Shown in pieces: positions 35,619 to 44,576 of a stretch of DNA of 64,000 bases. The stretch covers positions 1 through 64,000 of the forward strand of contig NZ_JABBYC010000020.1 in assembly GCF_016742955.1 (NCBI RefSeq), read 5' to 3'. Each line of letters begins with the position of its first letter. The stretch's first letter is position 1. This DNA comes from Myceligenerans indicum. GTDB taxonomy: Bacteria > Actinomycetota > Actinomycetes > Actinomycetales > Cellulomonadaceae. The position numbers and the translations under genes were made by a program. The notes under the pieces were generated by a model. That model was given only the letters and a program-made list of their open reading frames with translations. It made no database searches and had not been told where the DNA came from.

Positions 35619-36027
35619 GGGCAGACGGTACCCGGCGCAACCGCCCCACCAGACATTCCTCCAGGGCGAGCGTCTGCAGGAGCTGGCGCGGCAGCGGGGC
35701 GAGGATCGTCACCGCCTCCTCGGCGGACAGCACCCGCAGCAGGTCCACGTGGAAGCGCTCGGACCCGCGCGTCAGCTCGAACGTCCCGGCGCTGGTGATG
35801 TTGCGCATCCAGTCGGTCCGCGGGCCCCAGGGCAGCGGGATCACGGTGAGGATCTCGGCGGAGTCGGGGTCCCGCCCGGCGAACGCGGTGACGGGAGTTG
35901 TCAGCGCCCGGCCGGACGTGCGGCCGGTGTGGTGGACGACGGCGAAGGGCGGGAGGCCGTTCGCGACCTTCTCGAACGTGGGATTGACGGTCTTGGCCAG
36001 GGCGGCGATGGGCTCAGGCAGATCCAT
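35611..36027 (-). CDS. Ddn-like deazaflavin (F420)-dependent nitroreductase/quinone reductase family
   Basis: 138 aa. The split-barrel family is recognised from the VVHHTGRTSGRALTTPVTAF and ILTVIPLPWGPRTDWMRNITSAGTFEL segments. Members such as Rv3547 (Ddn) of M. tuberculosis use reduced F420 to reduce quinones. It is short but near the usual 140-150 aa. It is another candidate user of F420 in this window along with the LLM enzyme and CofE. No Shine-Dalgarno; CATCAT 6 nt upstream is a possible -10. Confidence 0.8.
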   Translation of the reverse strand: MDLPEPIAALAKTVNPTFEKVANGLPPFAVVHHTGRTSGRALTTPVTAFAGRDPDSAEILTVIPLPWGPRTDWMRNITSAGTFELTRGSERFHVDLLRVLSAEEAVTILAPLPRQLLQTLALEECLVGRLRRVPSAHA

Positions 36028-36139
36028 GCGCCCATGATGGCCAGGACTGTGCCGCGGAGCGAGCCGCCGTGCGGAGGTCTCACAGATTCGTGCCGGTCGT
36101 CAGGTTGGCGTTATGGTCGGTCGAGGAGGGAAAGGTGTG

Positions 36140-36997
36140 ATGAAGACGACGACGGCGGGCGTGCGGCCCCTGGAGGAAGGCATCCGGACGGACTTCCGGG
36201 AGGAGATGGACTACGCCTCTTACCTGGGCCTGGATCAGGTGTTGTCCGCGCAGCACCCGGTGAGCGAGCCCGAGCACCATGATGAACTCTTGTTCATCAT
36301 CCAGCACCAGACCACGGAGCTGTGGTTGAAGCTGGTGCTGCACGAGCTCCGCGCGGCGCGGGCCTACCTGGACGCCGACAACCTGCTCCGCGCGCTCAAG
36401 GCGCTCGCCCGGGTCAAGCACATCCAGCGCACCATCACCGAGCAGTGGTCCGTCCTGGCGACGCTGACCCCGAGCGAGTACGCCGAGTTCCGCGGGGTGC
36501 TGGGCTCCTCGTCGGGCTTCCAGTCCTACCAGTACCGCGCGGTCGAGTTCATCCTGGGCAACAAGAACGAGAAGATGCTGCCCGTCTTCCGCGGCAACCC
36601 CGAGGCGTACGCGCTGCTGGAGGGCCTCCTGCACGAGCCCACCATCTACGACGCGTTCCTGCGCCTGCTGGCCCGCCGGGGGCATGCCGTGCCGGAGGAG
36701 ATCCTCGGGCGTGACGTGAGCCAGGCATGGGTGGAACACCCGGACCTCATCCCCGTGCTCACCGGCATCTACCAGGACCCGTCGGCCGCCTGGGACATCT
36801 ACGAGGCGTGCGAGGACCTGGTCGACCTGGAGGACGCCTTCCAGCTCTGGCGGTTCCGCCACCTGCGAACCGTGCAGCGCACCATCGGGTTCAAGACCGG
36901 GACGGGCGGGTCCTCGGGAGTCGACTTCCTCAAGCGGGCCCTGGACCTGACGTTCTTCCCGGAACTCATCTCCGTGCGGACGGAGGTCGGTGCCTGA
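36140..36997 (+). CDS. kynA: Tryptophan 2,3-dioxygenase
   Basis: Haem enzyme that opens the indole ring of L-tryptophan to N-formylkynurenine, 285 aa. Motifs include [22 protein letters not shown] (substrate-binding), [17 protein letters not shown], and the haem-ligand region [24 protein letters not shown]. The start ATG 36140 is preceded by AAAGG at 6 nt; a TATGGT -10 is near 36112. It is the first gene of an operon whose next gene starts within its stop (TGATG). Divergent from the Ddn-like gene. Confidence 0.95.
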   Translation: MKTTTAGVRPLEEGIRTDFREEMDYASYLGLDQVLSAQHPVSEPEHHDELLFIIQHQTTELWLKLVLHELRAARAYLDADNLLRALKALARVKHIQRTITEQWSVLATLTPSEYAEFRGVLGSSSGFQSYQYRAVEFILGNKNEKMLPVFRGNPEAYALLEGLLHEPTIYDAFLRLLARRGHAVPEEILGRDVSQAWVEHPDLIPVLTGIYQDPSAAWDIYEACEDLVDLEDAFQLWRFRHLRTVQRTIGFKTGTGGSSGVDFLKRALDLTFFPELISVRTEVGA

Positions 36998-37866
36998 TGA
37001 CCCGGTCCCTGCTGCCCGCCGTCGTCGACCACCACGTGCACCTGGGCCTGGTGGACCCGGACCGGCTGGCCGGCTCGGTCGTCGCCGAGGTGCACGATCT
37101 GGGGTGGGACCCCGTGGTCATCGCCGCCATCGCGAAGGCGCCGCCGGCCGGGGTCAAGGTCCGCTTCGCCGGCCCCTTCCACACCGCTCCGGGCGGCTAC
37201 CCGACCGGGCGCGCCTGGGCGCCACGGGCCGCCGTGCGGCCCGTGACCGGACGTGAGGACGCGAAGAGTGCCGTGGCCGACGTCGTCGCCGCGGGCGGGT
37301 CGTTCGTGAAGATCGCGCTGCACGCCGACATGCCGCTGCTCGACGACGTCACGCTGGTCGCCCTCGTGCGCGCCGCCCGCGCGGCCGGGCTCCCCGCCGT
37401 CGTGCACGCCGAGGGCGCCGGTCAGGCTGCACGCGCGCTCGGTGCCGGCGCCGAGGTGCTCGTCCACGCGCCATGGTCCGAGCCGCTGCCGGACAAGCTG
37501 CTGCGCGCGTCGGCCGGGCGCACCACCTGGATCTCCACGCTCGCGATCCACGAGGGCGAAGCCCTCGCGACCGCGCTGGACAATGTGCGCCGGTTCTCCG
37601 CGGCGGGCGGCGCCGTCGTGTACGGCACGGACATGGGCAACGGCCCCATCCCGGTGGGCCTGAACAACCGGGAGATCGAGCTGCTCGGCGAGGCGGGCCT
37701 GACCGGCAAGGCGCTGCTGCGCGCCGTCGTCGGGGCTCCGGACCGGGTCGTGCCGGGCCGGGCGCTGATCTCGCCGCACCCCAGGCCGGAGACCGCCGGC
37801 GAACTGATCGACTGGCTCGCCGACGCCCGTCGGCTCACCCCCGCCGACCTGGAGGCCCTGACATGA
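36997..37866 (+). CDS. Amidohydrolase-family protein in the kynurenine operon (candidate formylkynurenine hydrolase)
   Basis: 289 aa, metal-dependent amidohydrolase fold. The metal ligands can be traced: HVH in VVDHHVHLG, Lys in SFVKIALHAD, His in AVVHAEG, His in EVLVHAPWSE and Asp in VVYGTDMGNG. It starts one base into the kynA stop and overlaps kynU by ATGA, so the three genes are tightly coupled. N-formylkynurenine must be deformylated between these two steps, and no cyclase-type KynB or alpha/beta-hydrolase formamidase is nearby. The role of formamidase is therefore inferred from position only. Confidence 0.75.
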   Translation: MTRSLLPAVVDHHVHLGLVDPDRLAGSVVAEVHDLGWDPVVIAAIAKAPPAGVKVRFAGPFHTAPGGYPTGRAWAPRAAVRPVTGREDAKSAVADVVAAGGSFVKIALHADMPLLDDVTLVALVRAARAAGLPAVVHAEGAGQAARALGAGAEVLVHAPWSEPLPDKLLRASAGRTTWISTLAIHEGEALATALDNVRRFSAAGGAVVYGTDMGNGPIPVGLNNREIELLGEAGLTGKALLRAVVGAPDRVVPGRALISPHPRPETAGELIDWLADARRLTPADLEALT

Positions 37867-39188
37867 CGACACCGAGCGGCGCCACCACGGCGCCTGGCGG
37901 CGCACCGGTCCTGGACCCGGCCGGAGCCGTTCCCGACGCCGCCGTGCTCACGCCGCCCGACGTCGCGGAGCGCGCCGCGGCGCTCGACGCGGCCGACCCG
38001 CTGGCCCGGTACCGCGACCGGTTCGTCCAGAGCCCGGGACTGGTGGCGTACCTGGACGGCAACTCGCTCGGACGGCCCCTGCGCGCCACGCGGGACCGGC
38101 TCGCGGGCTTCGTCGACGACGTCTGGGCCTCCCGGCTCATCCGTGCCTGGGACGAGGGCTGGATGGATGCCCCCACCGAGCTCGGCGACACCATCGGCCG
38201 GGTCACGCTCGGCGCCGCCGCGGGACAGACCGTCGTCGCGGACTCCACCACCGTGATGCTGTACAAGCTGGCGCGCGCCGCCGTCGGCGCACGTCCGGGG
38301 CGCGACGAGATCGTGGCCGACACGGAGAACTTCCCGACCGACCGCTTCGTCCTCGAAGGCATCGCCGCCGAGCGCGGGATGACGATCCGGTGGATCGAGC
38401 CGGACCCGGCGCTCGGCGTGACGGTGGACGACGTCGCGGGCGTCGTCTCGGAACGCACCGCCCTGGTCCTGCTGAGCCATGTCGCGTTCAAGTCCGCCTT
38501 CGTCGCGGACATGCCCGCGATCACGCGGGCCGTGCACGACGCCGGCGCCCTCGTCCTGTGGGACCTGTGCCACTCGGCGGGCGCCGTGCCGGTGGAGCTC
38601 GACGCCTGCGCGGTCGACCTGGCGGTGGGGTGCACGTACAAGTTCCTGAACGGCGGCCCGGGCGCGCCCGCGTTCGGCTACGTCGCACGCGAGCTGCAGC
38701 ACCAGTTGCGTCAGCCGGTGCAGGGCTGGATGGGCGCGGCCGACCCGTTCGCGATGGGCCCGGCGTACGAGCCCGCGGCGGGGATCCGGCAGTTCATCAG
38801 CGGGACACCGCCGGTGGTGGGGATGCTGCCGATGCGTGACATGCTCGCCGTCCTCGAGGAGGCCGGGATGGCGGCGGTCCGCGCCAAGTCCGTCGCCCTG
38901 ACCGAGTTCGTGATCGAGGTCGCGGACCGGAAGCTCGCGCCGCTGGGAGTGGAGGTGGCGTCCCCGCGCGACGCGGCGGTGCGCGGCAGTCACGTCACCC
39001 TGGAGCACCCCCGGTTCCAGGAGACGACGGCGCTGCTGTGGCGGTGGGGTGTCGTGCCCGACTTCCGGCCGCCCTCCGGGATGCGGATCGGGCTCTCGCC
39101 GCTGAGCACGTCGTTCACGGAGGTCGCGCGGGGCCTCACCCTGGTCGCCGAGGCGCTCCGCGACCCCGGGGCCTCCCCGGCACGGTGA
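37863..39188 (+). CDS. kynU: Kynureninase
   Basis: PLP enzyme that splits kynurenine into anthranilate and alanine, 441 aa. The PLP-binding lysine is in VGCTYKFLNGGPG; other family landmarks are YLDGNSLGRPLR, WDLCHSAGAVPVEL and GIRQFISGTPPVVGM. It has an Ala/Pro-rich N-terminal extension of about 35 residues. It overlaps the amidohydrolase gene as ATGA. The last gene of the group is a PaaX-like regulator 10 nt downstream. Confidence 0.95.
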   Translation: MTTPSGATTAPGGAPVLDPAGAVPDAAVLTPPDVAERAAALDAADPLARYRDRFVQSPGLVAYLDGNSLGRPLRATRDRLAGFVDDVWASRLIRAWDEGWMDAPTELGDTIGRVTLGAAAGQTVVADSTTVMLYKLARAAVGARPGRDEIVADTENFPTDRFVLEGIAAERGMTIRWIEPDPALGVTVDDVAGVVSERTALVLLSHVAFKSAFVADMPAITRAVHDAGALVLWDLCHSAGAVPVELDACAVDLAVGCTYKFLNGGPGAPAFGYVARELQHQLRQPVQGWMGAADPFAMGPAYEPAAGIRQFISGTPPVVGMLPMRDMLAVLEEAGMAAVRAKSVALTEFVIEVADRKLAPLGVEVASPRDAAVRGSHVTLEHPRFQETTALLWRWGVVPDFRPPSGMRIGLSPLSTSFTEVARGLTLVAEALRDPGASPAR

Positions 39189-39198
39189 CCGGCCGACC

Positions 39199-40107
39199 GT
39201 GACCGTCCTCGACGACTTCGAGTCGCGTCCCGGCAGCGCCACCTCGCTGCTCCGGACGCTCGTCGGCGCCACCCTGCGTGACCAGGGCGGATGGATGCCC
39301 GTCTCCGCCTTGGTCACGCTCATGTCCGAGCTCGACGTCCCGCCCGCCCGCACGCGCACGGCCCTCGGCCGCGTCAAGGCCAAGGGGCTCCTGGTCGCCG
39401 AGGCCCGCGACGGCGTCGCGGGCTATGCCGTCGCACGCTCGGCCGCCGACATGCTCGCCCGCGGAGATCGCCGGATCTTCGGCACCGGACGTACCGGGAA
39501 CAACGCCGAGAGCTGGTGCCTCATCTCCTGGAGCGTGCCCGAGGACCGGCGCGACCTGCGTCACCGGCTACGGCGCCGGCTCGCCGCCATCGGCTGCGGA
39601 TCCGTGTCCTCGGCACTGTGGATCTGCCCCGACCACCTCGCCGACGAGGTCGCGCTCATCCTCGACGAGCTGGAGCTGACCGGCCGGGCCACGGTCTTCC
39701 TCGCCTCCGAGATCCGCTACAGCGGTGGTCTCGCGGCCGCGATCGCGCGCTGGTGGGACCTGCCCGCGCTGCGGGAGCTGCACGAACGGTTCCTCGCCGG
39801 GCATGCGGAACCGATCGCCCGGCTGCTCGACGCCACGCTGCGACCCGGCGGCCCGGGGCCGTCCGAGGCGTTCCGCACCTGGATCCACGCCCTCGACGCA
39901 TACCGACCCATCCCCTACCTCGACCCGGGCCTGCCGCCGCGGTTCCTGCCCGACGACTGGCCGGGAACGCGCAGCGCGGCGGAGTTCACCCGCCTCGCGG
40001 CGGCCGCCCGCGTCCCCGCCGGCTCCCATGCCGCCGCGGTCGCGGCCGATGCGGGCCGTCCCCGTCACGAGGCTCCCCACCGGCCACCCCGGCTCAGCCA
40101 GGCCTGA
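39199..40107 (+). CDS. PaaX-family transcriptional regulator
   Basis: 302 aa. The N-terminal winged helix (SATSLLRTLVGATLRDQGGWMPVSALVTLMSELDVPPARTRTALGRVKAKGLL) and the PaaX central domain (GNNAESWCLISWSVPEDRRDLRHRLRRRL) are recognisable. In other bacteria PaaX represses phenylacetate or aromatic catabolism. Here its position at the end of the kyn operon suggests control of tryptophan degradation, with a kynurenine-pathway product as effector. GTG 39199 lacks a good ribosome site and is probably translated by coupling to kynU. The 3' end overlaps the convergent ABC ATPase gene by 14 nt. Confidence 0.85.
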   Translation: MTVLDDFESRPGSATSLLRTLVGATLRDQGGWMPVSALVTLMSELDVPPARTRTALGRVKAKGLLVAEARDGVAGYAVARSAADMLARGDRRIFGTGRTGNNAESWCLISWSVPEDRRDLRHRLRRRLAAIGCGSVSSALWICPDHLADEVALILDELELTGRATVFLASEIRYSGGLAAAIARWWDLPALRELHERFLAGHAEPIARLLDATLRPGGPGPSEAFRTWIHALDAYRPIPYLDPGLPPRFLPDDWPGTRSAAEFTRLAAAARVPAGSHAAAVAADAGRPRHEAPHRPPRLSQA

Positions 40108-40966
40108 CCGGCTGCGTGGGCGCCGATGCGGCCGAGGCCGGGGCGAAGGAGAGGACCGGACGGCCCGTGCGCGGATGAGTGAGGACGTCGCAGTGCACGC
40201 CGTAGACCGGCGAGATGATCTCCGGGACCAGAACCTCCTGTGCCGGGCCCGCCGCCACGACCCGCCCGTCGGCGATCAGCACGATCCGGTCGCAGGACGC
40301 CGCGGCCAGGTTCAGGTCGTGCAGCGCGCTGAGCACGGTCACCCCGTCGTCGGCGAGCAGGCGCAACACCCGCATGGTGTGCAGCTGCGCGGAGATGTCC
40401 AGGTGGTTCGTCGGCTCGTCCAGGAGGAGCAGGCGCGGGGTCTGCGCGAGCGCGCGGGCCAGGTGGACCCGCTGGCGCTCGCCGCCGGAGAGTGTCGTGA
40501 CCTCCCGGTCCGCCAGGCCGGTCGCCCCGGCGCGCTCCAGGGCGCGGCGGGCGACCCCCCGGTCCTGTTCCGAGGCCCCCGCGAGCAGGGGCCGGTGAGG
40601 GATGCGTCCCAGCAGGACGGCGTCGTGCACGGTGACGGGCAGGTCCGTGCTCGCGTCCTGCTCGACCAGTGCCACGGCGCGGGCGCGGGTGCGGCGCGGC
40701 ATGCGCGGCAGGTCGTCGCCGTCGAACACGACCTCGCCGCCCTGCGGCGGCCGGATGCCGGCGATCGCCCGCAGCAGGGTCGACTTGCCTGATCCGTTCG
40801 GCCCGAGCAGCCCGGTCACGGCTCCGGCCGGTGCCTCGAGGCCGACCCCGTCCAGGATCAGCCGCCCGTCGACGCCCCACGACACGCGGTCGGCCGTCAG
40901 CCCGGCGGTGTTCCGGCCGGAACCGGCCTGCGGGGCCGGAGCGCCCGACGGCGGTCGGCGCGTCAT
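40094..40966 (-). CDS. ABC transporter ATPase, FecE type; probable F420-0 importer subunit
   Basis: 290 aa. Walker A is LLGPNGSGKSTLL, the signature LSGGERQRVHLARALAQ, Walker B LLLLDEPTNHLD and the H-loop LHDLN. It belongs to the siderophore/cobalamin importer ATPase group. Its ATG overlaps the permease stop (ATGA). With the permease and binding protein it resembles the three-gene cassette proposed to import F420-0 in actinobacteria that keep cofE. Assignment to F420-0 rather than a siderophore rests on recall of family sequences and on cofE in the same window. Confidence 0.8.
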   Translation of the reverse strand: MTRRPPSGAPAPQAGSGRNTAGLTADRVSWGVDGRLILDGVGLEAPAGAVTGLLGPNGSGKSTLLRAIAGIRPPQGGEVVFDGDDLPRMPRRTRARAVALVEQDASTDLPVTVHDAVLLGRIPHRPLLAGASEQDRGVARRALERAGATGLADREVTTLSGGERQRVHLARALAQTPRLLLLDEPTNHLDISAQLHTMRVLRLLADDGVTVLSALHDLNLAAASCDRIVLIADGRVVAAGPAQEVLVPEIISPVYGVHCDVLTHPRTGRPVLSFAPASAASAPTQPVRPG

Positions 40967-42018
40967 GCGCGGGCCCTGCCCTTCCAGAGGAGGAATGCGA
41001 ACACCGGCGCGCCCACCGCGGCCGTGACGATGCCGACCGGCAGCTCCCGCGGGGCGAAGACCGTTCGGGCGATCGTGTCCGCCCAGACCAGGAACGACGC
41101 CCCGGCCAGCGCCGACAGCGGCAGCAGCAGGCGGTGCCGGGCGCCGGTGACGAGCCGCACGGCGTGCGGCAGGATCAGTCCGACGAACCCGATCGAACCG
41201 CTCTGCGACACGAGCGCGCCGGTCAGAACGGCGACGGCGACCAGCAGGCCCCAGCGGACCCGCTGCACGTCCGTGCCGAGCGCCGCCGCCGCGGACTCAC
41301 CGAACGTGAACGCGTCCAGGACCGACCCGCACAGCATCAGGCCCGTCCCCAGCAACAGGGTCGCGATGCCGGTCACGGCCACGGATACCCAGGTCGCGGA
41401 CCCCACCGAGCCCATGAGCCAGCTCATCACCTCGCGGAAGGCGTCGCCCTTGACCGACCAGAAGATCACGAACGACACCGCCGCCGAGCACAGCTGGCTG
41501 ATCGCCAGCCCGGCGAGGACGGTGCGGGTGGGTGTCACCTGCCCGAGTGCACCCGCCAGGCCGAGCGCCGCGCCGAGCGCGAGCAGCGCGCCGCCGAACG
41601 CGGCGACCGGCAGCAGCGTCGCGGCGGCGGCGCCGCCCGCCACCAGGACGAGCACCGCACCGAGTGACGCCCCGGAGCTGAGCCCGAGCAGGTAGGGATC
41701 GGCCAGAGGATTCCGCGTCAGGGACTGCATGACCACGCCGCACACCGCCAGGCCCGCGCCGACGGCGGCCGCCGTCAGGGCCCGTGGGGCCCGCAGCTGC
41801 CACACCATGCCGTCGCGGATCGCGGACAGCGGCTCCACGCCCAGGCCGACCGGCTCCAGGAACAGGTTCAGCCCGAGGTGGGTCGCCAGCACGCGCCCCA
41901 CCTCGGCGGGCGACAGGTCGGCCGGCCCGATCAGCACCGCGGCCAGGAGAGATGCGACGAGCACACCGCCGAGCCCGATCCCGGCTGCCACCGGACCGCG
42001 GCGCCGGGCGCCGCTCAC
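40963..42018 (-). CDS. ABC transporter permease, FecCD type; probable F420-0 importer subunit
   Basis: 351 aa with about ten membrane helices and the FecCD pattern (LRAPRALTAAAVGAGLAVCGVVMQSLTRNPLADPYLLGLSSGASLGAV, SQSGSIGFVGLILPHAVRL, FAPRELPVGIVTAAVGAPVFAFLL). The start is GTG 42018, overlapping the stop of the binding-protein gene as GTGA; the frame continues upstream but only antisense to that gene's body. It forms the channel through the inner membrane for the substrate delivered by the lipoprotein. Confidence 0.82.
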   Translation of the reverse strand: MSGARRRGPVAAGIGLGGVLVASLLAAVLIGPADLSPAEVGRVLATHLGLNLFLEPVGLGVEPLSAIRDGMVWQLRAPRALTAAAVGAGLAVCGVVMQSLTRNPLADPYLLGLSSGASLGAVLVLVAGGAAAATLLPVAAFGGALLALGAALGLAGALGQVTPTRTVLAGLAISQLCSAAVSFVIFWSVKGDAFREVMSWLMGSVGSATWVSVAVTGIATLLLGTGLMLCGSVLDAFTFGESAAAALGTDVQRVRWGLLVAVAVLTGALVSQSGSIGFVGLILPHAVRLVTGARHRLLLPLSALAGASFLVWADTIARTVFAPRELPVGIVTAAVGAPVFAFLLWKGRARA

Positions 42019-43028
42019 AGGTCGAGTTCTCCGAGCTGGTCGACGACGTCGGCGACCGCGTCCACGTTCCGCACGCCGGCCTCGGTCGAGGGGAACGGCA
42101 CGACGACGTAGTTCTCGTCCCGCACGGCGGTCATCCGGGCCGTGGCCGGGTTCTCGGCGAGCCGTCGCATCTTGCTCTCGGCGCTGTTCCAGGCCGCGTC
42201 CACGAGCACCAGCACGTCGGGGTCGGCGTCGACGGCCTCCTCCCAGGCGAACGACGTCCACGTGTCGTGCACGCCGGCGGCGACGTTCTCCAGCCCGGCC
42301 GCGTCCATGATCATCTGCGGGGCGCCGATGCCGGCGCCGACGTACGGGACGTCGTCCCCCGAGGAGTACCACAGGGCGGTCAGGCCCCGGTCGTCCGCCG
42401 TGATCGCGTCCAGGGCGGAGCGCTGCTCGGCGACGAGGTCAGCGGCGGCGGCGTCGGCCCCGAAGATGGTCCCGACCTCCTCGATCTCGCCGAACACGTC
42501 GTCGAAGGTGAGCGGGTCCGGCATGTACGCGGGGTCCTTGCAGGCGGCCGGGGAGACGTACGTCGCGACGCCGAGCCCGGCGAGCGTGTCCCGGTCGCCG
42601 GCGGTCTCGGCGGTGAGGTTCGACTCCCAGCCCGCATAGATCAGCTCGGGCTCCAGGTCCAGTACCGCCTCCGAACCGGGAGCCTCGTCGGACATGGGTG
42701 TGGCGACGGCCGGGACGCCGGCCGCGGCCTCGGCCAGCGAGTCGGGAACGGGCCCGTCCAGGAACGCGCTGCCGACGATCCGGTCACCGAGACCGAGGGC
42801 GAGCAGCATCTCCGTGGTGGACGACTTGATCGTCACCACGCGCTCGGGTGGTGCCGGGATCTCGGCGGTGAAACCGCAGTTGTCGACGCGGACCGGGAAG
42901 GCGCCTGCCGGCGTCGGGCCGCTGTCGACGCTCGCGGCGGGGGACGAGCAGCCGGCGAGGGCGAGGACCGCCAGCGCGGCGGCCGGACGGGCAAGAGGGC
43001 GAACGACGGCAGGGAAGGGGGTGCGCAC
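42015..43028 (-). CDS. ABC transporter substrate-binding lipoprotein, BtuF/FecB type; probable F420-0 binding
   Basis: 337 aa. GTG 43028 has AGGAG 5 nt upstream. The signal peptide ends in lipobox LALAGCSS (Cys about 27). The two-lobed binding-protein domain shows VVTIKSSTTEMLLALGLGDRIVG, ELIYAGWESNLTAETAG, VATYVSPAACKDPAYMPDPL and DEAPGSEAVLDLEPEL. The YAGWESN and YVSPAAC phrases recall proteins annotated as F420-0 binding components rather than siderophore binders. First gene of the three-gene transporter operon. The 187-nt upstream interval shows no riboswitch. Confidence 0.75.
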   Translation of the reverse strand: MRTPFPAVVRPLARPAAALAVLALAGCSSPAASVDSGPTPAGAFPVRVDNCGFTAEIPAPPERVVTIKSSTTEMLLALGLGDRIVGSAFLDGPVPDSLAEAAAGVPAVATPMSDEAPGSEAVLDLEPELIYAGWESNLTAETAGDRDTLAGLGVATYVSPAACKDPAYMPDPLTFDDVFGEIEEVGTIFGADAAAADLVAEQRSALDAITADDRGLTALWYSSGDDVPYVGAGIGAPQMIMDAAGLENVAAGVHDTWTSFAWEEAVDADPDVLVLVDAAWNSAESKMRRLAENPATARMTAVRDENYVVVPFPSTEAGVRNVDAVADVVDQLGELDL

Positions 43029-43215
43029 GATGGCTCCTGTGCAGGGTCGCTGATGACACCCGCGCCCGAGGGCGCCGGGTCTGGACGACGCGCCATCTCG
43101 CGCCGGAGGACCAGCGGCCCACAGTCCGGGCCACGACGACGGGGCAGACCGGACAGGCCCCGCGATCCGGCCCACAGCATACGCCGGGACCTCGGCAGAC
43201 GGTCACCCCGGTGCG

Positions 43216-44466
43216 CTACGTCACGCAGGTCGTGAAGTTCCTGCTCGGGAAGCTCCAGGCGCCGGCGGCCCAGTCGTCGCCCTCGCGGACCGCGAGCGAG
43301 TACGCCCCGGGCGTCAGGGTGAGCGTGACCGTTCTGGCCTTGGCGCAGGTCGTGCCGCCGGCGGGGATCGTGGTCGCGTCCGTGTCCTCGCCCGTCCACG
43401 CGACGTAGAGGGGATGTCCCGTGGCGTTGCGGATTCTCAGGCGCACCTCGCTCCCGCCGTCCCCGGTCCGCCGGGGCCGGGGGAGGCTGTCGCCGTCGCG
43501 CAGGGCGGCAACGACCTGCCGCCTGATGCCGGCGACCCGGCGCCGCTCCGAGGCGACCTCGGCGGCGAGCCCCTGCGCACGCGCCGTGACGGCGGGCAGC
43601 GTGTCGAGCCGCCGGCGTGCGAGCCTGCCCGGCTCGGTCCCCGGGTAGCGCTCGGCGGCCTGCGTGAGGACGGACCGGGCCGCGGTGAAGACGTCGGGCC
43701 GGTAGCGCGCGTCCCGCGCGGCCGCCCGGCCGCGGTCGATCCTGGCCTCACCGCAGCGCAGCAGCGACCAGGACAGGGCGTCGTCCGCGGCGGTCCGCAC
43801 GGGTTCCAGCGCCGCGCCGTCCAGCTCGGACCAGGCACGTGCCGCGTCCACGGCCCGGCACGGCTGCTTCTTCCGGGCACGCTCGACCTGTCCCGCGTAC
43901 AGGGCCCAGACCCGCTCCTGCGCCGTCTCGGCCGAGGGCGACCCGGGGGCCTCGGTCATGACCGCGGCGTACTGGTGCACGGCGCGCAACTCCGCGCCCT
44001 GGTCCTCCAGTTGGCGTGCGAGTGCGATCCGCGCCTCCGACTTCTCGCGCAGAGCGTTGACGTATCGCGCGACCCCCGAGTCGAGGTAACTCTCGAACCC
44101 GTCCACGGCCTCGCGGTACTGCGCCCGCTCGGCCAGGTGGCGGGCGCGTTCCAGCTCCTCGCAGGCGGTGATCTCGGCGCGCAGCGCCGACCGGTCGACC
44201 GGCGGGTCGAGGAAGGGGACGGTTCCCGAGTCCAGGGCGGCCTTCAGGTGCCGGTCGGCCGCGCCGCAGTCGCCCGCGGCGTGCGTGCTCCGCCCGAGGG
44301 CGGCCTCGGCCCGGGCCTCCTCCCGCGAGCCTCGCACGAGGGCCGCGAGGAGTCCGACGACGACGGCGACCACCAGCACCAGTGCGACGGCCAGGATCGC
44401 CGACCGTCCGCGCCGCCAGCCCGGCTCGTCGTGCGCGACCTGGGTCAGCACGTGCAGATCGCTCAC
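43216..44466 (-). CDS. Membrane-anchored protein with TPR-like helical repeats and C-terminal beta domain
   Basis: 416 aa, not recognised as a named family. One membrane helix lies at residues 22-44 (SAILAVALVLVVAVVVGLLAALV). The long extracytoplasmic part is built of helix pairs like tetratricopeptide repeats (for example AAGDCGAADRHLKAALDSGTVPF, AERAQYREAVDGFESYLDSGV, LEDQGAELRAVHQYAAVM). The last 75 residues look like a small beta-sandwich (VRLRIRNATGHPLYVAWTG). The start GTG 44466 has GGAG 5 nt upstream. It is divergent from an SDR gene. It may scaffold protein complexes on the outer face of the membrane. Confidence 0.7.
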   Translation of the reverse strand: MSDLHVLTQVAHDEPGWRRGRSAILAVALVLVVAVVVGLLAALVRGSREEARAEAALGRSTHAAGDCGAADRHLKAALDSGTVPFLDPPVDRSALRAEITACEELERARHLAERAQYREAVDGFESYLDSGVARYVNALREKSEARIALARQLEDQGAELRAVHQYAAVMTEAPGSPSAETAQERVWALYAGQVERARKKQPCRAVDAARAWSELDGAALEPVRTAADDALSWSLLRCGEARIDRGRAAARDARYRPDVFTAARSVLTQAAERYPGTEPGRLARRRLDTLPAVTARAQGLAAEVASERRRVAGIRRQVVAALRDGDSLPRPRRTGDGGSEVRLRIRNATGHPLYVAWTGEDTDATTIPAGGTTCAKARTVTLTLTPGAYSLAVREGDDWAAGAWSFPSRNFTTCVT

Positions 44467-44576
44467 CGATGCTCCCTGTTGTCCCTGGTGAACCGCCACT
44501 TCATAGCGTGGTATGTCGGAAATAGTGCCACGAGATCGTGCGTGTGGGACCAGAAGCACCGCGTACCCTCGTGCCC

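Noticed and set aside
40094-43028. Cobalamin importer with a riboswitch
   Set aside because: No B12-box or riboswitch-like structure is visible in the 187 nt upstream of the binding-protein gene.
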